Source: Candidatus Pseudobutyricicoccus lothianensis (GTDB lineage Bacteria > Bacillota > Clostridia > Oscillospirales > Butyricicoccaceae). From it: 47,618 nt of DNA. Made by a program: the position numbers and the translations under genes. Within the stretch, counting starts at the first letter, position 1. Every line of letters starts with the position of its first letter. The notes beneath the pieces were generated by a model, which saw only the letters and a list, made by a program, of their open reading frames with translations, was not told the origin of the DNA and did not search any database. The DNA is taken from positions 1 through 47,618 of the forward strand of contig CAJFRA010000017.1 of assembly GCA_904419295.1 (NCBI GenBank), in the 5' to 3' direction. Below, piece by piece: positions 25,574 through 33,734 of the stretch.

Positions 25574-26431
25574 TTAGCCGATGGGCCGGGCCAGCCAGGC
25601 CTGCACAGGCTGCTGGGCCATGGCCTGCCGGGCCCGTTCCGCCGCCCCCTCCTGGGCGAATATGCCGTAGACCGCCGAACCGGAACCGGTCATCCGGGCG
25701 CCCAGGGCCCCCAGCTCCAGCAGCCTTTGCCGCAGCTGGCCGATCAGGGGCCGCTCCAGCGCCGCCGCCTCTTCCATCACGTTGGAGAGCAGGCGGGCGG
25801 CGGCCGCCAGGTCTTTCGCCTCCAGCGCCCGGAGCATGGCGGCGGTGTCCGGCTTTTCGTGGAGCTCCACGCTGTCAATGGCTTCATACAGTTTTTTGGT
25901 GGAGATGGAAAACCGGGGCTTGACCACAACGATCCAGCAAGGGGGCAGGCTGGGGGTCGGGCTCAGCTCTTCGCCGATGCCCCGAGCCAGGCGGCAGCCG
26001 GTGGAAAGGCAGAAAGGCACGTCCGCCCCCAGCTCCAGGGCCAGGGCATGGAGGGCTTTTTCCCCCAAGGGCATGCCAAAGGCCCGGTTGAGCAGCCGCA
26101 GCACGGCGGCGGCATCGGTGCTCCCCCCGGCCATGCCCGCCCCCACGGGGATGCGCTTGCGCAGGTCGATGAAGATGTTTTCCCGCCTGCCCGCTTTTTG
26201 AAAAAACAGCTGGGCCGCCTGGTAGGCGATGTTCCGCTCATCGCAGGGCACATACGGCAGGTTGCACCGCAGGGTGATGCCGGCTTTTCGGGCCGGCTTG
26301 ACCGTCACCGTGTCGCACAGGGAGATGGTGTGCATCACCGTCTCGATCAAATGGTAGCCGTCCGGCCGGCGGCCGGTGATGTCCAGCGTCAGGTTGATTT
26401 TGGCATAGGCCTTGCAGCTTTGGCTCCGCAT
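25574..26431 (-). CDS. ispE: 4-diphosphocytidyl-2-C-methyl-D-erythritol kinase
   Basis: IspE phosphorylates CDP-methylerythritol in the MEP isoprenoid pathway. The 285-residue GHMP kinase shows AYAKINLTLDITGRRPDGYH at the N-terminus, the ATP loop IPVGAGMAGGSTDAAAVL, GADVPFCLSTG, and ARMTGSGSAVYGIF near the end. GGGAGG lies 8 bases before the ATG. The gene sits between a DUF362 ferredoxin-like gene and spoIIR on the same strand. No other MEP-pathway gene is in the window. Confidence 0.96.
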   Translation of the reverse strand: MRSQSCKAYAKINLTLDITGRRPDGYHLIETVMHTISLCDTVTVKPARKAGITLRCNLPYVPCDERNIAYQAAQLFFQKAGRRENIFIDLRKRIPVGAGMAGGSTDAAAVLRLLNRAFGMPLGEKALHALALELGADVPFCLSTGCRLARGIGEELSPTPSLPPCWIVVVKPRFSISTKKLYEAIDSVELHEKPDTAAMLRALEAKDLAAAARLLSNVMEEAAALERPLIGQLRQRLLELGALGARMTGSGSAVYGIFAQEGAAERARQAMAQQPVQAWLARPIG

Positions 26432-26458
26432 GGCGGTCCTCCCTTCTCCGTTTGCCGG

Positions 26459-27568
26459 TTACAAGTCGATGGCCTTGACCGGGCACAGCTCATGGCAGCA
26501 ATAGCATTTGATGCACTTGTTCTTTTCCAGCGCCGCCCGCCCCTGGCAGATCTCCAGGGCCTTGCCCGGGCAGGCCCGCACACAGGCGCCGCAGCCGATG
26601 CACCGGTCGGTAAACACCGGGTAGGGCACCAGCAGCCGTTCCAGGGCCGGTTTCAGGAACTTGGGCATATAGTGGATGAAGCCCCGGTTGTGCCGCGCCC
26701 GGATGGCGGGCACGAAGGGCGTGGCCAGCGGTTCCACCCGGTCGCCGCAAAGCTCCAAGCCTTCATAGGCGGCCGGCACCAGCCCCTGCTCTGCCCCATA
26801 TTGGTGGACCATGGCCCGCTTGGGGTGGAGCCCGCAGTGGTGCATGGCGGCAAGGTCGGCGGCAAAGGGGTTGGGCGAGCCGATGAGGATGCCGCCCTGG
26901 CGGGGCCTGCCTCCCGAAGGGCCTTTGCCGTCCATGCCTTCGATCCCATCGATGATGGAAAATTCCGGCGCGACGCACCGGCACAGGTCCACCAACAGGG
27001 CGGCAAAATCCCCCCGCCCCGGGTGCTGGGAGTGGTAGGCCGCTTTGGTCAGGCCGGGAATGGTGCCGTAGTTGTTCTTCACAGCGCCTGTAAAATAGGT
27101 CATGCCATGGGTCTTCATCTTGGCGATGTTGACGATGACGTCTGCCCCGGCAATGGGTTCGATGATGTCAAAATCCCGCTCCCTTATGCCGGAATAATGG
27201 CGCTTGCGGCTGCTGTAATCCCGGTTGAGCCGGGCGCCGGTGGCCTGGGCCACCTGGGCCATGCCGCTGCTTTCGTATACCCGGCGCATCAGCAGGTCGT
27301 TGTAGGGGCCGCCGGGGCTGTCGGCAATGGTGACGCTGGCGCCGTGCTCCACCAGCAGCCGGACCACCGCTTCCACCACAGCCGGGTGGGTGGTGGTGGC
27401 TGCTTCGGGCTCCCGGGCCATGAGCAAGTTGGGCTTGACTGTCACCCGTTTTCCCTTTTGCAGCAGGGCTTCCACCCCGCCAAAGGCGTTGAACATCCGC
27501 CGGATGCAGCTTTCCACCCGTTCTTTGTCATAATCTTGGCACGCGGCCAAATACACTTTGTTGGTCAT
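26459..27568 (-). CDS. DUF362 protein with C-terminal 2[4Fe-4S] ferredoxin domain
   Basis: The 369-residue protein has the DUF362 body (NKVYLAACQDYDKERVES, then VTVKPNLLMAREPEAATTTH and IVNIAKMKTHGMTYFTGAVKN). A bacterial ferredoxin domain occupies the last 60 residues, with two CxxCxxCxxxCP-type motifs (CIGCGACVRACPGKA and CIKCYCCHELCPVKA). Members are common in anaerobes and their reaction is unknown; electron transfer is inferred from the clusters. ATG 27568 is chosen because GAGG is 6 bases upstream, and the start is 13 bases after the PHP gene's stop, so the two are probably cotranscribed. Confidence 0.9.
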   Translation of the reverse strand: MTNKVYLAACQDYDKERVESCIRRMFNAFGGVEALLQKGKRVTVKPNLLMAREPEAATTTHPAVVEAVVRLLVEHGASVTIADSPGGPYNDLLMRRVYESSGMAQVAQATGARLNRDYSSRKRHYSGIRERDFDIIEPIAGADVIVNIAKMKTHGMTYFTGAVKNNYGTIPGLTKAAYHSQHPGRGDFAALLVDLCRCVAPEFSIIDGIEGMDGKGPSGGRPRQGGILIGSPNPFAADLAAMHHCGLHPKRAMVHQYGAEQGLVPAAYEGLELCGDRVEPLATPFVPAIRARHNRGFIHYMPKFLKPALERLLVPYPVFTDRCIGCGACVRACPGKALEICQGRAALEKNKCIKCYCCHELCPVKAIDL

Positions 27569-27581
27569 ATCCATCCTCGCA

Positions 27582-28382
27582 TCAGATCTTGTGGAGCCGG
27601 GGCTGCCGCCGCTCAAAGGTGGCGATGCAGTCGAACCCGGCGGCGCGGAGCAGGGCTTGGGCCGCCAGCAGGTCCTGCCCGCAGTTTTGGGGCTTGTGGG
27701 CATCGCTGCCCGTGGTCACCAGCCGCCCGCCATACTGGCGGAACAGCTCCAGCGCCCATCGCTCCGGCCCCGGCTGGCGGAACCATTCCCGGCAGCCCTT
27801 TGTGTTGACTTCCAGCGCCTTCCCCTGGCGGGCCAGCTCCTTTAAAAGGGGGGCGATGCGCTCCCGGTACGGGGCCAGCGTAGGCGCGGGCCACAGGCCG
27901 CCCATGACGCGCATGGGGTAATCCAGATGGCCCAGGGTGTCAAAATCGCCAAAGGCCAGCAGGTCTTCCACATCGCTGAAATACCGGTCGAAGACGCTTT
28001 CGCACACATCCAGCCCGGTGTATCGGGTGCCATAGATATCCCGGCCGTCGCTCAGGGTGTGGATCGACCCGATCACCATGTCGTAGTCGTGGCGGGCCAG
28101 CAGGGCCCGGGCTTCCGCCGGGTTCACCTGGGGCTGGCCCAGCTCCACGCCATAGAGCACTTGGGGCTTTTGCCCGGCGCCCCGCAGGGCCAGCATCTGT
28201 TTTTCGCAGGCCTGCTCCCCTTTTTGGTAGTGGAGGCACCGGCCATCGGGCCAAAAATCGCAGTGTTCCGTCAGGCACAGCACATCCACCTGCCGCTGCC
28301 GGGCGCCTTGGATCATCTGTTCCACAGAACTGCTGCTGTCAAAGGAATAACTGCTGTGGGTATGGGTATCGGCTAAAAACAT
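27582..28382 (-). CDS. PHP-domain phosphatase, histidinol-phosphatase (HisJ) family
   Basis: The 266-residue protein has the metal-binding PHP motifs in order: ADTHTHSSYSFDS, CLTEHCDFWP, GSIHTLSDG, LGHLDYPMRV and VTTGSDAHKPQNCG. These match the HisJ/HisK family, which hydrolyses L-histidinol phosphate with a trinuclear metal site. No other histidine gene is nearby, so another phosphoester is possible. AGGAG lies about 10 bases before ATG 28382; the frame runs 24 codons further upstream without a family match. It heads a minus-strand group with the DUF362 gene. Confidence 0.88.
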   Translation of the reverse strand: MFLADTHTHSSYSFDSSSSVEQMIQGARQRQVDVLCLTEHCDFWPDGRCLHYQKGEQACEKQMLALRGAGQKPQVLYGVELGQPQVNPAEARALLARHDYDMVIGSIHTLSDGRDIYGTRYTGLDVCESVFDRYFSDVEDLLAFGDFDTLGHLDYPMRVMGGLWPAPTLAPYRERIAPLLKELARQGKALEVNTKGCREWFRQPGPERWALELFRQYGGRLVTTGSDAHKPQNCGQDLLAAQALLRAAGFDCIATFERRQPRLHKI

Positions 28383-28569
28383 AGTCCATGTCTCCTGGGC
28401 AGCCGCCGCTGGGCCAAAAAGCCTGCGCCCTCTATAAAACGCGGGGCAAACCATGTTTTTTCATTCTTTTCGCATGGTTGGAACATAACCGGCGGCAAAT
28501 TGGTTATACTGGGCACATAGCGGTTTCGCTATGCCCCTTGAAACAAATTTGAATATGGAGGATCTTACC

Positions 28570-28779
28570 ATGTTGGATAAAACAGCCCTGACCATCGCCA
28601 TCATCGGCGCGCTGAACTGGGGCAGCATCGGCATCTTTGGTTTCGACCTGGTGGCCGCCCTGCTGGGCGCTGGCTCCATGGCCAGCCGCATCGTCTACAC
28701 CATCGTGGGGCTGGCAGGCCTTTGGTGCATCTCCTTGCTGTTCCGCCACGACGAAGTGGTACGGCACAGCCATATATAA
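28570..28779 (+). CDS. DUF378 small membrane protein
   Basis: The 69-residue protein (MLDKTALTIAIIGALNWGSI, then GFDLVAALLG and a second hydrophobic segment IVYTIVGLAGLWCISLLF) fits the DUF378 family of two-helix membrane proteins with the NWG motif. The family has no known function. GGAGG at 28557-28561 is 8 bases before the ATG. It is a single gene facing ackA, with a shared terminator between them. Confidence 0.9.
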   Translation: MLDKTALTIAIIGALNWGSIGIFGFDLVAALLGAGSMASRIVYTIVGLAGLWCISLLFRHDEVVRHSHI

Positions 28780-28801
28780 ACAGGGTTCCCCCCATCTGCT
28801 G

Positions 28802-28833
28802 AAAAATGCCGCCTTTTGCAAGGCGGCATTTTT
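28802..28833. terminator. Bidirectional terminator between DUF378 gene and ackA
   Basis: A 14-pair perfect stem AAAAATGCCGCCTT (28802-28815) with 28820-28833 and a TTGC loop. T-runs on both strands let it serve both convergent genes. Confidence 0.9.
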
Positions 28834-28841
28834 GGCTTTTT

Positions 28842-30038
28842 TTACTTGCTTGTCAGCTCCACGGTGTCGCGGGCGATCATCAGTTCTTCGTTGGTGGGCA
28901 GCACCCAGGCTTCCACTTTGGAATCGGCCGCCTGGAAGCAAGCCTCTTTGCGGGAAGCGTTGGCGCAGGCCTCGGCGCCCACCTTCAGGCCCAGGTACTC
29001 CATATCGGAGCAGATCTTGGCCCGCATCTCGGCGTCGTTCTCACCGATGCCGCCGGTGAAGATCACAGCGTCTACGCCGCCCATGGCAGCCGCATAACCG
29101 CCGATGAACTTTTTGATCTGATAGACGAACATATCCAGCGCCAGCTGGGCCCGCTCATTGCCCTGCTCGGCGGCGGCGTTCAGGTCGCGGCAGTCGCTGG
29201 AAACGCCGGAAACGCCCAGGAAGCCGGATTTCTTGTTCATCAGGTCGCTCATCTCGTCGGGGCTCAGGTTTTCCTTCTTCATGATGAAGGTGACCACCGA
29301 GGGGTCGATGCCGCCGCAGCGGGTGCCCATCAAGAAGCCGTCCAGAGGGGTGAAGCCCATGGAGGTATCCACCACTTTGCCGTCTTGGATGGCGGCCAGG
29401 GAGCTGCCGTTGCCCAGGTGGCAGTTGATGATCTTCTTGCCTTCCAGGCTGCCCTTCAGCTCGCCGAAGCGGTGGGCGATGTAGCGGTGGCTGGTGCCGT
29501 GGAAGCCGTAGCGGCGGATGCTGTACTTCTCATAATACTCATAGGGAATGCCGAACATATAAGCCTTGGCCGGCATGGTCTGATGGAAGGAGGTGTCGAA
29601 CACCGCCACCATCGGGGTCTCCTTGCCGAACACTTCCTGGCAAGCGCGCATGGCGATGGCCTGGGGCGGGTTGTGCAGCGGGCCCAGATCGCGGAAAGAC
29701 ATGATATCGTCGATGACGGTATCGGTGACTACGGTGGACACCTTGTACTTTTCGCTGCCGTGGAGCACCCGGTGGCCGATGGCGCCGATCTCGCTGACGT
29801 TCTCGATGACTTTGCCTTCGCCTTCGGTCATGACTTTGACCAGCTCCATAAAGGCTTCTTTATGGGTGGGGAAGGCCACGTCATATTCCACTTTGCGGCC
29901 GTCGTCTGTCTTGTGGCTGATGCGGCCGTCCACACCGATGCGCTCGCACAGGCCCTTGGCCAGTACATGCTCGTTGGACATATCCATCAGCTGGTACTTC
30001 AGGGAAGAGCTCCCCGCATTGATAACCAATACTTTCAT
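28842..30038 (-). CDS. ackA: Acetate kinase
   Basis: AckA converts acetyl phosphate and ADP to acetate and ATP, the energy-yielding step of acetate fermentation. The 398-residue protein shows MKVLVINAGSSSLKYQLMD, HRVLHGSEKY, VAVFDTSFHQTMP, RRYGFHGTSHRYIA, NCHLGNGSSLAAI, GVDAVIFTGGIGEND and LPTNEELMIARDT. All active-site blocks are intact. ATG 30038 with GGAG 9 bases upstream is chosen over an in-frame GTG. No pta gene adjoins; the divergent neighbour is tmcAL. Codon use is more biased than in nearby genes, as in highly expressed genes. Confidence 0.98.
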   Translation of the reverse strand: MKVLVINAGSSSLKYQLMDMSNEHVLAKGLCERIGVDGRISHKTDDGRKVEYDVAFPTHKEAFMELVKVMTEGEGKVIENVSEIGAIGHRVLHGSEKYKVSTVVTDTVIDDIMSFRDLGPLHNPPQAIAMRACQEVFGKETPMVAVFDTSFHQTMPAKAYMFGIPYEYYEKYSIRRYGFHGTSHRYIAHRFGELKGSLEGKKIINCHLGNGSSLAAIQDGKVVDTSMGFTPLDGFLMGTRCGGIDPSVVTFIMKKENLSPDEMSDLMNKKSGFLGVSGVSSDCRDLNAAAEQGNERAQLALDMFVYQIKKFIGGYAAAMGGVDAVIFTGGIGENDAEMRAKICSDMEYLGLKVGAEACANASRKEACFQAADSKVEAWVLPTNEELMIARDTVELTSK

Positions 30039-30097
30039 TCTCTGCACTCCTTATGATTGTAAATAATCGATTTTTATATTAAAATGGAACCGAATCT

Positions 30098-30126
30098 ATT
30101 TTACACTATCTTTTTGCAAAGTACAA
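30098..30126 (-). promoter_or_regulatory. Probable ackA promoter
   Basis: Minus-strand TTGTAC (30121-30126), 17-base spacer, TAAAAT (30098-30103). The -10 is close to consensus, the -35 weak. It sits within the 109-base divergent gap to tmcAL. Confidence 0.4.
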
Positions 30127-30147
30127 CCACAAAAATGGAGATTTGCC

Positions 30148-31386
30148 ATGAGAATCTGCGGTATCGTTGCCGAATACAACCCTTTTCACCGGGGCCATGG
30201 GCTGCACATCCACAAGACCCGGCAGCTGCTGGGGCCGGATACAGCCATCGTCTGCTGCATGTCGGGCAGCTATGTGCAGCGGGGCGGCCCGGCCCTGGCG
30301 GAAAAACATCTGCGGGCCCGGTGGGCTGTGGAAAACGGGGCCGACCTGGTGCTGGAACTGCCCTCTCCCTACGCCCTGTCCTCGGCCGAAGGGTTTGCCC
30401 GGGGCGCCCTTTCCCTGCTGGATGCCCTGGGCTGCGTGACAGACCTTTCCTTTGGCAGTGAATGCGGCGACACCGCTGCCTTGGACCGCCTGGCGGCCAC
30501 CCTGGTGGAACACGACACGGTGGCCGCCACCCTGCTGGAGCTGCGCACCGGCATCCCCTATGCCGCCGCCCGGGAGCGGGCCCTCTACCAGCAGGTGCAG
30601 GAGCAGGCCGGCCTGCTGCGCCAGCCCAATGACCTGCTGGGGGTGGAATACTGCAAAGCCATCCGCTGGCTGGGCAGTCCCATCGTGCCCCATGCCATTT
30701 TGCGGGAGGGCCCCGGCCACGATGCCCCCTCCCCTGCCCAGGGCCTGTGCTCCGCCTCCTGGCTGCGCCAGCGCCTGCAGGAGGGGGACTGGGCCGCCTG
30801 TGCCCCTTACCTGCCCCCCTCTGTCTGCCGCTCTTTGGAGGAGCTCCGCTGCCAGGGCCGGGGGCCCTTGCTGGAGCAAAACGGCCAGCGGGCCGTGCTG
30901 GCCCGCCTGTGGACTCTCTCGCCCGAAGAGCTGGCCCGCTTGCCCGGCGCGGCGGAAGGGCTGGAAAACCGCCTGTGGGAAGCCATTCGCCAGGGGAGCA
31001 CCATAGAGGAGATCTGCCGCATGGCCAAGACCAAGCGCTACGCCTTCTCCCGGCTGCGGCGCATGGTCTGGTGCGCCTTTTTGGACCTGACGGCCCAAGA
31101 GGCCGCCGCGCCCCCCGCCTATCTGCGGGTGCTGGCTTTTTCAGACCGGGGCCGGGCCGTGCTGTCCCTGGCCCGCAAACAGGCCCGCCTGCCCCTGGTG
31201 ACCAAGCCGGCCCATGGCCGGCAGCTGCCCCCCGCCGCCCGGCAGGCCTTTGAAAAAGAGGCGCTGCGCACCCGCCTTTCCCATTTGTTCGCCCCGGACC
31301 CCGGCGCCTATGCCCCAGGGGAAGAATGGACCCAGGGCCCTTATTACCACCGGCCGGAAGCGCCGGCTCCTCCTTATAATAAATAA
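30148..31386 (+). CDS. tmcAL: tRNA(Met) cytidine acetate ligase (YlbM/TmcAL)
   Basis: TmcAL activates acetate with ATP to acetyl-adenylate and acetylates C34 of elongator tRNA-Met. The 412-residue protein begins MRICGIVAEYNPFHRGHGLH, with the nucleotidyltransferase HxGH motif, then CCMSGSYVQRGGPAL, LELPSPYALSSAEGFARGAL and a helical tRNA-binding C-terminal half (TKRYAFSRLRRMVWCA). GGAG lies 7 bases before the ATG. It is divergent from ackA, whose product is acetate, the substrate of this enzyme. The pairing is common in Firmicutes. Confidence 0.93.
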   Translation: MRICGIVAEYNPFHRGHGLHIHKTRQLLGPDTAIVCCMSGSYVQRGGPALAEKHLRARWAVENGADLVLELPSPYALSSAEGFARGALSLLDALGCVTDLSFGSECGDTAALDRLAATLVEHDTVAATLLELRTGIPYAAARERALYQQVQEQAGLLRQPNDLLGVEYCKAIRWLGSPIVPHAILREGPGHDAPSPAQGLCSASWLRQRLQEGDWAACAPYLPPSVCRSLEELRCQGRGPLLEQNGQRAVLARLWTLSPEELARLPGAAEGLENRLWEAIRQGSTIEEICRMAKTKRYAFSRLRRMVWCAFLDLTAQEAAAPPAYLRVLAFSDRGRAVLSLARKQARLPLVTKPAHGRQLPPAARQAFEKEALRTRLSHLFAPDPGAYAPGEEWTQGPYYHRPEAPAPPYNK

Positions 31387-31422
31387 AGGACCGGCCGTTA
31401 GCCGGGGGGCGGCAAAATCATC

Positions 31423-31451
31423 TTGACTTTTGACAAAAAAGATGATATACT
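31423..31451 (+). promoter_or_regulatory. Promoter of rplU-rpmA
   Basis: TTGACT (31423-31428), exactly 17 bases, TATACT (31446-31451). It is near consensus and lies 86 bases before the rplU start, with the leader in between. Confidence 0.85.
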
Positions 31452-31536
31452 GGCAAAGCCGCATTGAACGGGCAGACAAGCGGGCCAAAGCCCCGCCCTT
31501 AAAGCGAGACTCTAAACAGAAGAGAGGTGTAACCGC
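31452..31536 (+). ncRNA. Ribosomal protein L21 leader-like 5' UTR
   Basis: The stretch between promoter and rplU has the look of the L21 leader found ahead of rplU in Firmicutes: GAACGGGCAGACAAGCGGG, then CCAAAGC, CCCGCCC and the tail AAAGCGAGACTC before the ribosome binding site. A GCGGG/CCCGC stem is evident. In this family the leader is thought to bind ribosomal protein and limit expression. Assigned from memory of the motif, not from an alignment. Confidence 0.65.
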
Positions 31537-31848
31537 ATGTACGCTATTATCGTAGCCGGCGGGAAACAGTACAAAGTCGCAGAAGGCGACACCATTTACA
31601 TTGAGAAAATGGAAGTCAACGATGGCGACGCCGTGAAGTTCGACAACGTTCTGGTTGTGGAGAAGGACGGCAATGTCACCGTGGGCGCTCCTTATGTGGA
31701 AGGCGCCAGTGTTTCCGGCAAAGTCGTGAAGAACGGCAAATCCAAGAAGATCACCGTCTTCAAGTTCAAGGCCAAGAAGAATTACAGACGCCGCCAGGGC
31801 CACAGACAGCCCTATACCAAAGTGACCATCGAAAAGATCGAGGCGTAA
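31537..31848 (+). CDS. rplU: Ribosomal protein bL21
   Basis: The 103-residue protein is bL21 of the 50S subunit, which contacts 23S rRNA and bL20. It shows [39 protein letters not shown], and [28 protein letters not shown] precedes the ATG. It is the first gene after a strong promoter and leader, followed by rpmA after 39 bases. Confidence 0.98.
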   Translation: MYAIIVAGGKQYKVAEGDTIYIEKMEVNDGDAVKFDNVLVVEKDGNVTVGAPYVEGASVSGKVVKNGKSKKITVFKFKAKKNYRRRQGHRQPYTKVTIEKIEA

Positions 31849-31887
31849 GCCTTTTCCCTATTTCTCAAAACATCGGAGGTGTAACAC

Positions 31888-32148
31888 ATGGCTCATAAGA
31901 AAGGTGTCGGCTCCACAAAAAACGGCCGCGATTCCGAATCCAAACGCCTGGGCGTTAAGCGCGCCGACGGCCAGTTCGTCCTGGCGGGCAACATCCTCGT
32001 CCGGCAGCGTGGCACAAAGATCCATCCCGGCTTGAATGTAGGCATCGGCAGCGATGATACCCTCTTTGCACTGACCGACGGCAAAGTCAGCTTCGAGCGC
32101 TTTGGCCGTGACCGCAAGAAGGTTTCTGTCATCCAGGTCGAGCAATAA
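31888..32148 (+). CDS. rpmA: Ribosomal protein bL27 without N-terminal extension
   Basis: The 86-residue bL27 ([20 protein letters not shown]) places its N-terminus near the peptidyl transferase centre. It begins directly at the mature form. An in-frame TAA two codons upstream of the ATG (31882-31884) rules out the FF-ending extension that most Firmicutes make and cut with the protease Prp. No prp gene lies between rplU and rpmA, where it usually sits. GGAGGTGT gives the ribosome binding site. Confidence 0.97.
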   Translation: MAHKKGVGSTKNGRDSESKRLGVKRADGQFVLAGNILVRQRGTKIHPGLNVGIGSDDTLFALTDGKVSFERFGRDRKKVSVIQVEQ

Positions 32149-32159
32149 GCACCGGTTCC

Positions 32160-32191
32160 AACATCCCAGGCCCCGCCTGGGATGTTTTTTT
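32160..32191 (+). terminator. Terminator after rpmA
   Basis: AACATCCCAGGC pairs with GCCTGGGATGTT (32160-32171 with 32175-32186), loop CCC, followed by a T-run to 32191. It separates rplU-rpmA from obg, so obg needs its own promoter or read-through. Confidence 0.9.
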
Positions 32192-32308
32192 GTACAAGGC
32201 GCGCCCTCCCCTGCCATTTTGCCTTGCAAAATCCAGCGGGACCGCGCATACTAAAGCTAGACCGATACACACCCACAGACCCTGCCCAGGCAGACGGAGA
32301 AGGAAATT

Positions 32309-33577
32309 ATGTTTGTAGATATTGCTAAAATCTTTATCAAAGCCGGCAAGGGCGGCGACGGCGCCGTGGCCTTCCACCGGGAAAAATACGTGGCGGCCGG
32401 CGGCCCGGACGGCGGCGACGGCGGCAAGGGCGGCAATGTGGTCTTTCAGGTGGATGACAACCTGGCCACCCTGCTGGATTTCCGCATGAAGCGCAAGTAT
32501 GTGGCGCCCAACGGCGACAATGGCACCGGCAAGCGCAGCAGCGGCAAAGACGGCGCCGACATCGTCATCAAAGTGCCCCGGGGGACCCTGATCCGGGATG
32601 CGGAGACCGGCGAACTGATCCACGACATGTCGGGGGACGAGCCCTTTATCGCAGCCAAAGGGGGCCGGGGCGGCTGGGGCAACGCCCACTTTGCCACCCC
32701 CACCCGCCAAGCGCCCCGCTTTGCCAAGCCCGGCCTGCCCGGCCAGGAGCGGATGGTGCTGCTGGAACTGAAGCTGATCGCCGATGTGGGCCTGATCGGC
32801 TTCCCCAATGTGGGCAAAAGCACCCTGCTCTCTGTGATCTCCAAGGCCCGGCCCAAGATCGCCAACTACCATTTCACCACCTTGGTGCCCAACCTGGGCG
32901 TGGTGTATGTGGGCGAAGGCGAATCCTTTGTGGCGGCGGACATCCCCGGCATCATCGAGGGCGCCGCAGAGGGCGCCGGATTGGGCCACGATTTCTTGCG
33001 CCACATCGAGCGCTGCCGCCTGCTGCTCCACCTGGTGGATGTGGCCGGTTCCGAGGGCCGGGACCCGGTGGAAGATCTGGATGCCATCAACCGGGAGCTG
33101 CAACATTACAGCCCGGCCCTGGCGCAGCGCCCGCAGATCGTGGTGGCCAACAAGACCGACATCCTCCAGCAGCCGGAAAACGCCCAGCGCCTGCGGGCCC
33201 GGGCCCAGGAGCTGGGGTTTGCCTACTATGAGATCTCGGCCGCCGCCCTTTTGGGCGTGCGGGAACTGGTGTTCGCCGTGTGGGAAGAGCTGAAAAAGCT
33301 GCCGCCCATCGCCGTGTACGAGAGCACCTTTGTGCCCCAGGAGGTCACCGACGAGGACGATCCCATTACCATCACCGTGAAAGACGGCATCTATTATGTG
33401 ACAGGCCGCCAGGTGGAACGCATTTTCAACTCGGTGAACTTCGACGATTACGAATCCCGCATGTATTTCGAGCGGACGCTGCGCAAGGCGGGCGTCTTCG
33501 ATCTGCTGGAAAAAGAGGGGATCCAGGAGCACGATACCGTCGATGTGTGCGGCTTTGAATTTGAATACGTCTATTGA
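32309..33577 (+). CDS. obg: GTPase Obg (ribosome assembly, CgtA)
   Basis: Obg is an essential GTPase of 50S maturation and, in spore formers, is linked to the phosphorelay. The 422-residue protein has the glycine-rich Obg fold at about 1-158 (GKGGDGAVAFHREKYV, GGNVVFQ). The G domain spans about 159-330 (G1 GFPNVGKSTLLS, G2 region YHFTTLVPNLG, G3 DIPGIIEGA, G4 NKTDI). The Firmicutes-type C-terminal OCT domain is at about 345-422. GGAGAAGG lies before ATG 32309. It follows rplU-rpmA as in many Firmicutes. Confidence 0.97.
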   Translation: MFVDIAKIFIKAGKGGDGAVAFHREKYVAAGGPDGGDGGKGGNVVFQVDDNLATLLDFRMKRKYVAPNGDNGTGKRSSGKDGADIVIKVPRGTLIRDAETGELIHDMSGDEPFIAAKGGRGGWGNAHFATPTRQAPRFAKPGLPGQERMVLLELKLIADVGLIGFPNVGKSTLLSVISKARPKIANYHFTTLVPNLGVVYVGEGESFVAADIPGIIEGAAEGAGLGHDFLRHIERCRLLLHLVDVAGSEGRDPVEDLDAINRELQHYSPALAQRPQIVVANKTDILQQPENAQRLRARAQELGFAYYEISAAALLGVRELVFAVWEELKKLPPIAVYESTFVPQEVTDEDDPITITVKDGIYYVTGRQVERIFNSVNFDDYESRMYFERTLRKAGVFDLLEKEGIQEHDTVDVCGFEFEYVY

Positions 33578-33640
33578 TGCGCCAAGGCAAAGGGGCCCTT
33601 TCCACAGGGGGCGCCCCATCATACAGCCGCGATAAGCAGC

Positions 33641-33677
33641 AAGGGCATCGCCTCAAAATGGAGGCGATGCCCTTTTT
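33641..33677 (+). terminator. Terminator after obg
   Basis: A 14-pair stem AAGGGCATCGCCTC (33641-33654) with 33661-33674, loop AAAATG, then five T. It lies 64 bases after the obg stop and faces the convergent sirtuin gene. Confidence 0.9.
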
Positions 33678-33734
33678 CAACCATATGGACCCAGAGCCCA
33701 CAGCGGATGCAGAGGGTGCGATCCATGAGAAGCC

